Part shown: piece after piece, positions 63,201 through 64,000 of the stretch
Numbering within the stretch: position 1 is the first letter of the stretch
How the letters are laid out: each line of letters starts with the position of its first letter
Source: Streptomyces sp. CA-210063
GTDB lineage: Bacteria > Actinomycetota > Actinomycetes > Streptomycetales > Streptomycetaceae
Assembly: GCF_024612015.1 (NCBI RefSeq)
Contig: NZ_CP102512.1
Span: 496,001-560,000, forward strand
Direction of reading: 5' to 3'
Length of the DNA: 64,000 nucleotides
Program-made: the position numbers and the translations under genes
Notes under the pieces: generated by a model
Told to the model about the DNA's origin: nothing
The model's input: the letters and a program-made list of their open reading frames with translations, nothing else
Database searches by the model: none

Positions 63201-63836
63201 TCAGTCGAGCAGGCCGTCGTAGTCGGGCAGCTTGAAGGTGCGCTCGGCGTGACCGCCGACGAGGTCGGTGGTGTTGTTGCCGACGTTCGCGATGATCGTG
63301 TAGCCGTCCGACTCGATGTCGGCGCGCGACGCGGTCTTGTAGGCGGAGACCTCGTCGAACAGGTCGGGCAGGTCGCGGACGTAGAGGCCGTCGACGGGGT
63401 AGCCGACGCTCTCCAGGTTCCACTCGGTGATGCTCGCGATGATGCCCGGGCGGGCGGTGACGAAGAAGACGTCGACCCCACGGGACTTGGCGTACTTGGC
63501 CAGTGCCAGGGAGGGCTTCAGCGCCGGGGTGGGCAGCTGGTACCAGGGGGTGTAGTGCGTCTCCAGCGTCGTGTTGTCGATGTCGAAGACGATGGCGAGC
63601 TTCTGCCCCGAGGCGTTCGCGGTGCGCTGCTGTATGTACGGGGTGGCCGTGCCGATGGCGGCCTTCACGTCCGACTGCCAGGTCGCGTAGTCCACCTCGG
63701 CGGCGGCGGTCGCGCTGACCGCGGCCGTGCTCGGCGCGGCGGCGGCCGGAACCGCCGCGGTCACCGAAGCGCCCAGACCCAGTACGGCCACCGCGGCGAC
63801 CGTCGTGATGCGGCGTCCCACACCGCTTGCTGTCAT
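63201..63836 (-). CDS. Secreted HAD acid phosphatase (class B-like)
   Basis: A 211-aa protein. Signal peptide (RRITTVAAVAVLGLGASVTAAVPAAAA, near residues 8-34). HAD nucleophile motif IVFDIDNTTLETHYTPW (D85, D87), motif II FFVTARPG, and acidic motif near IIANVGNNTTDLVGG, where the second aspartate of the canonical DD pair is replaced in part by N-N-T-T-D. It is a periplasm/exterior acid phosphatase-like protein of the HAD IIIB group. ATG at 63836 with AAAAAGGGGAC. Last gene in the window. Confidence 0.9.
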   Translation of the reverse strand: MTASGVGRRITTVAAVAVLGLGASVTAAVPAAAAPSTAAVSATAAAEVDYATWQSDVKAAIGTATPYIQQRTANASGQKLAIVFDIDNTTLETHYTPWYQLPTPALKPSLALAKYAKSRGVDVFFVTARPGIIASITEWNLESVGYPVDGLYVRDLPDLFDEVSAYKTASRADIESDGYTIIANVGNNTTDLVGGHAERTFKLPDYDGLLD

Positions 63837-64000
63837 GTTCGTCCCCTTTTTCTCATGTCAAAGCGGCGAGGTCGATGGAACCTTCGCCGCGCTCGTCATG
63901 GTCATGCCCATTAGTGGCCGGGAGACTACCTGGAAGTTACTGATTAGTAGAGGGGTCTCGACGATCAATCGCCGTCTCCCCGGGGCCACTTGCGCGATGA
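63837..64000 (-). promoter_or_regulatory. Promoter region of HAD phosphatase
   Basis: The final 164 bp hold no gene. It is comparatively AT-rich near 63938-63950 (TTACTGATTAGTAG) and must contain the phosphatase promoter. I see no clear PHO-box-like direct repeats. It may extend beyond the window. Confidence 0.4.

Overview
The window is chromosomal DNA from a Streptomyces-like actinomycete. Evidence: very high GC with third-position G/C bias, frequent GTG starts, tightly packed ATGA/GTGA-overlapping operons, ANTAR/GAF and SpoIIE-type regulators, a MalEFG-type sugar transporter without its own ATPase, F420-dependent enzymes, and a single leucine TTA codon that I could find (codon 15 of the gene at 62028). 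No tRNA, rRNA, CRISPR array, prophage or intact transposase was seen. The window starts at or just before the start of an FprA-type reductase gene and ends in an intergenic promoter region.

Layout. 1-2.2 kb: ferredoxin-NADP reductase and a YciO-type protein. 2.2-9.3 kb: the most unusual locus. It is a conserved but functionally undescribed cassette of STM4015 (leucine-rich repeat), STM4014 (ATP-grasp-like), STM4013 (sulfatase/phosphatase-fold hydrolase), STM4012 and STM4011 (two radical SAM enzymes), transcribed divergently from a DUF6745 protein and a small protein. 9.3-10.1 kb: a lone type II thioesterase. 10.1-15.9 kb: a CitA/CitB-type two-component system divergent from tctC-tctB-tctA, a tripartite tricarboxylate transporter. 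The tctC/tctB junction appears to carry an IS200/IS605-type insertion remnant. 15.9-21.8 kb: acyl-CoA synthetase, DUF4032 protein, universal stress protein and small proteins.

21.9-25.5 kb: a three-gene signalling operon of a response regulator fused to a thioredoxin-reductase-like flavoprotein that lacks CxxC, a cNMP-binding-fold histidine kinase and a UBP-type zinc finger. 25.7-38.4 kb: PLP dehydratase, PobA, a Tat-exported PD40/amidohydrolase, a cholesterol-oxidase-like flavoprotein, DUF1206 protein, RpiR regulator, a small helical protein behind an AT-rich promoter, and a TerD-CAP-CAP fusion. 38.6-44.5 kb: serine hydrolase, GH65 phosphorylase with beta-phosphoglucomutase, ANTAR-GAF regulator and a P-loop kinase.

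44.8-54.3 kb: a sugar-use locus made of two cytoplasmic (alpha/alpha)-toroid, lyase-like enzymes, two ABC permeases, a lipoprotein binding protein, a ROK regulator and a divergent amino-sugar kinase. It holds a clear ROK-type palindrome at 53201-53224. 54.4-64 kb: a secreted acid phosphatase with beta-strand repeats, a PAS-PAS-GAF-SpoIIE-ATPase phosphatase, a peptidoglycan-binding membrane protein, an ABC ATPase without permease, an orphan NarL-type regulator, a TTA-containing secreted protein, a PPOX protein and a HAD acid phosphatase. Four copies of one short Streptomyces-type repeat occur (1471, 25540, 37587, 61041). One of them lies inside a coding sequence. Function calls are from reading motifs by eye; no database search was run.
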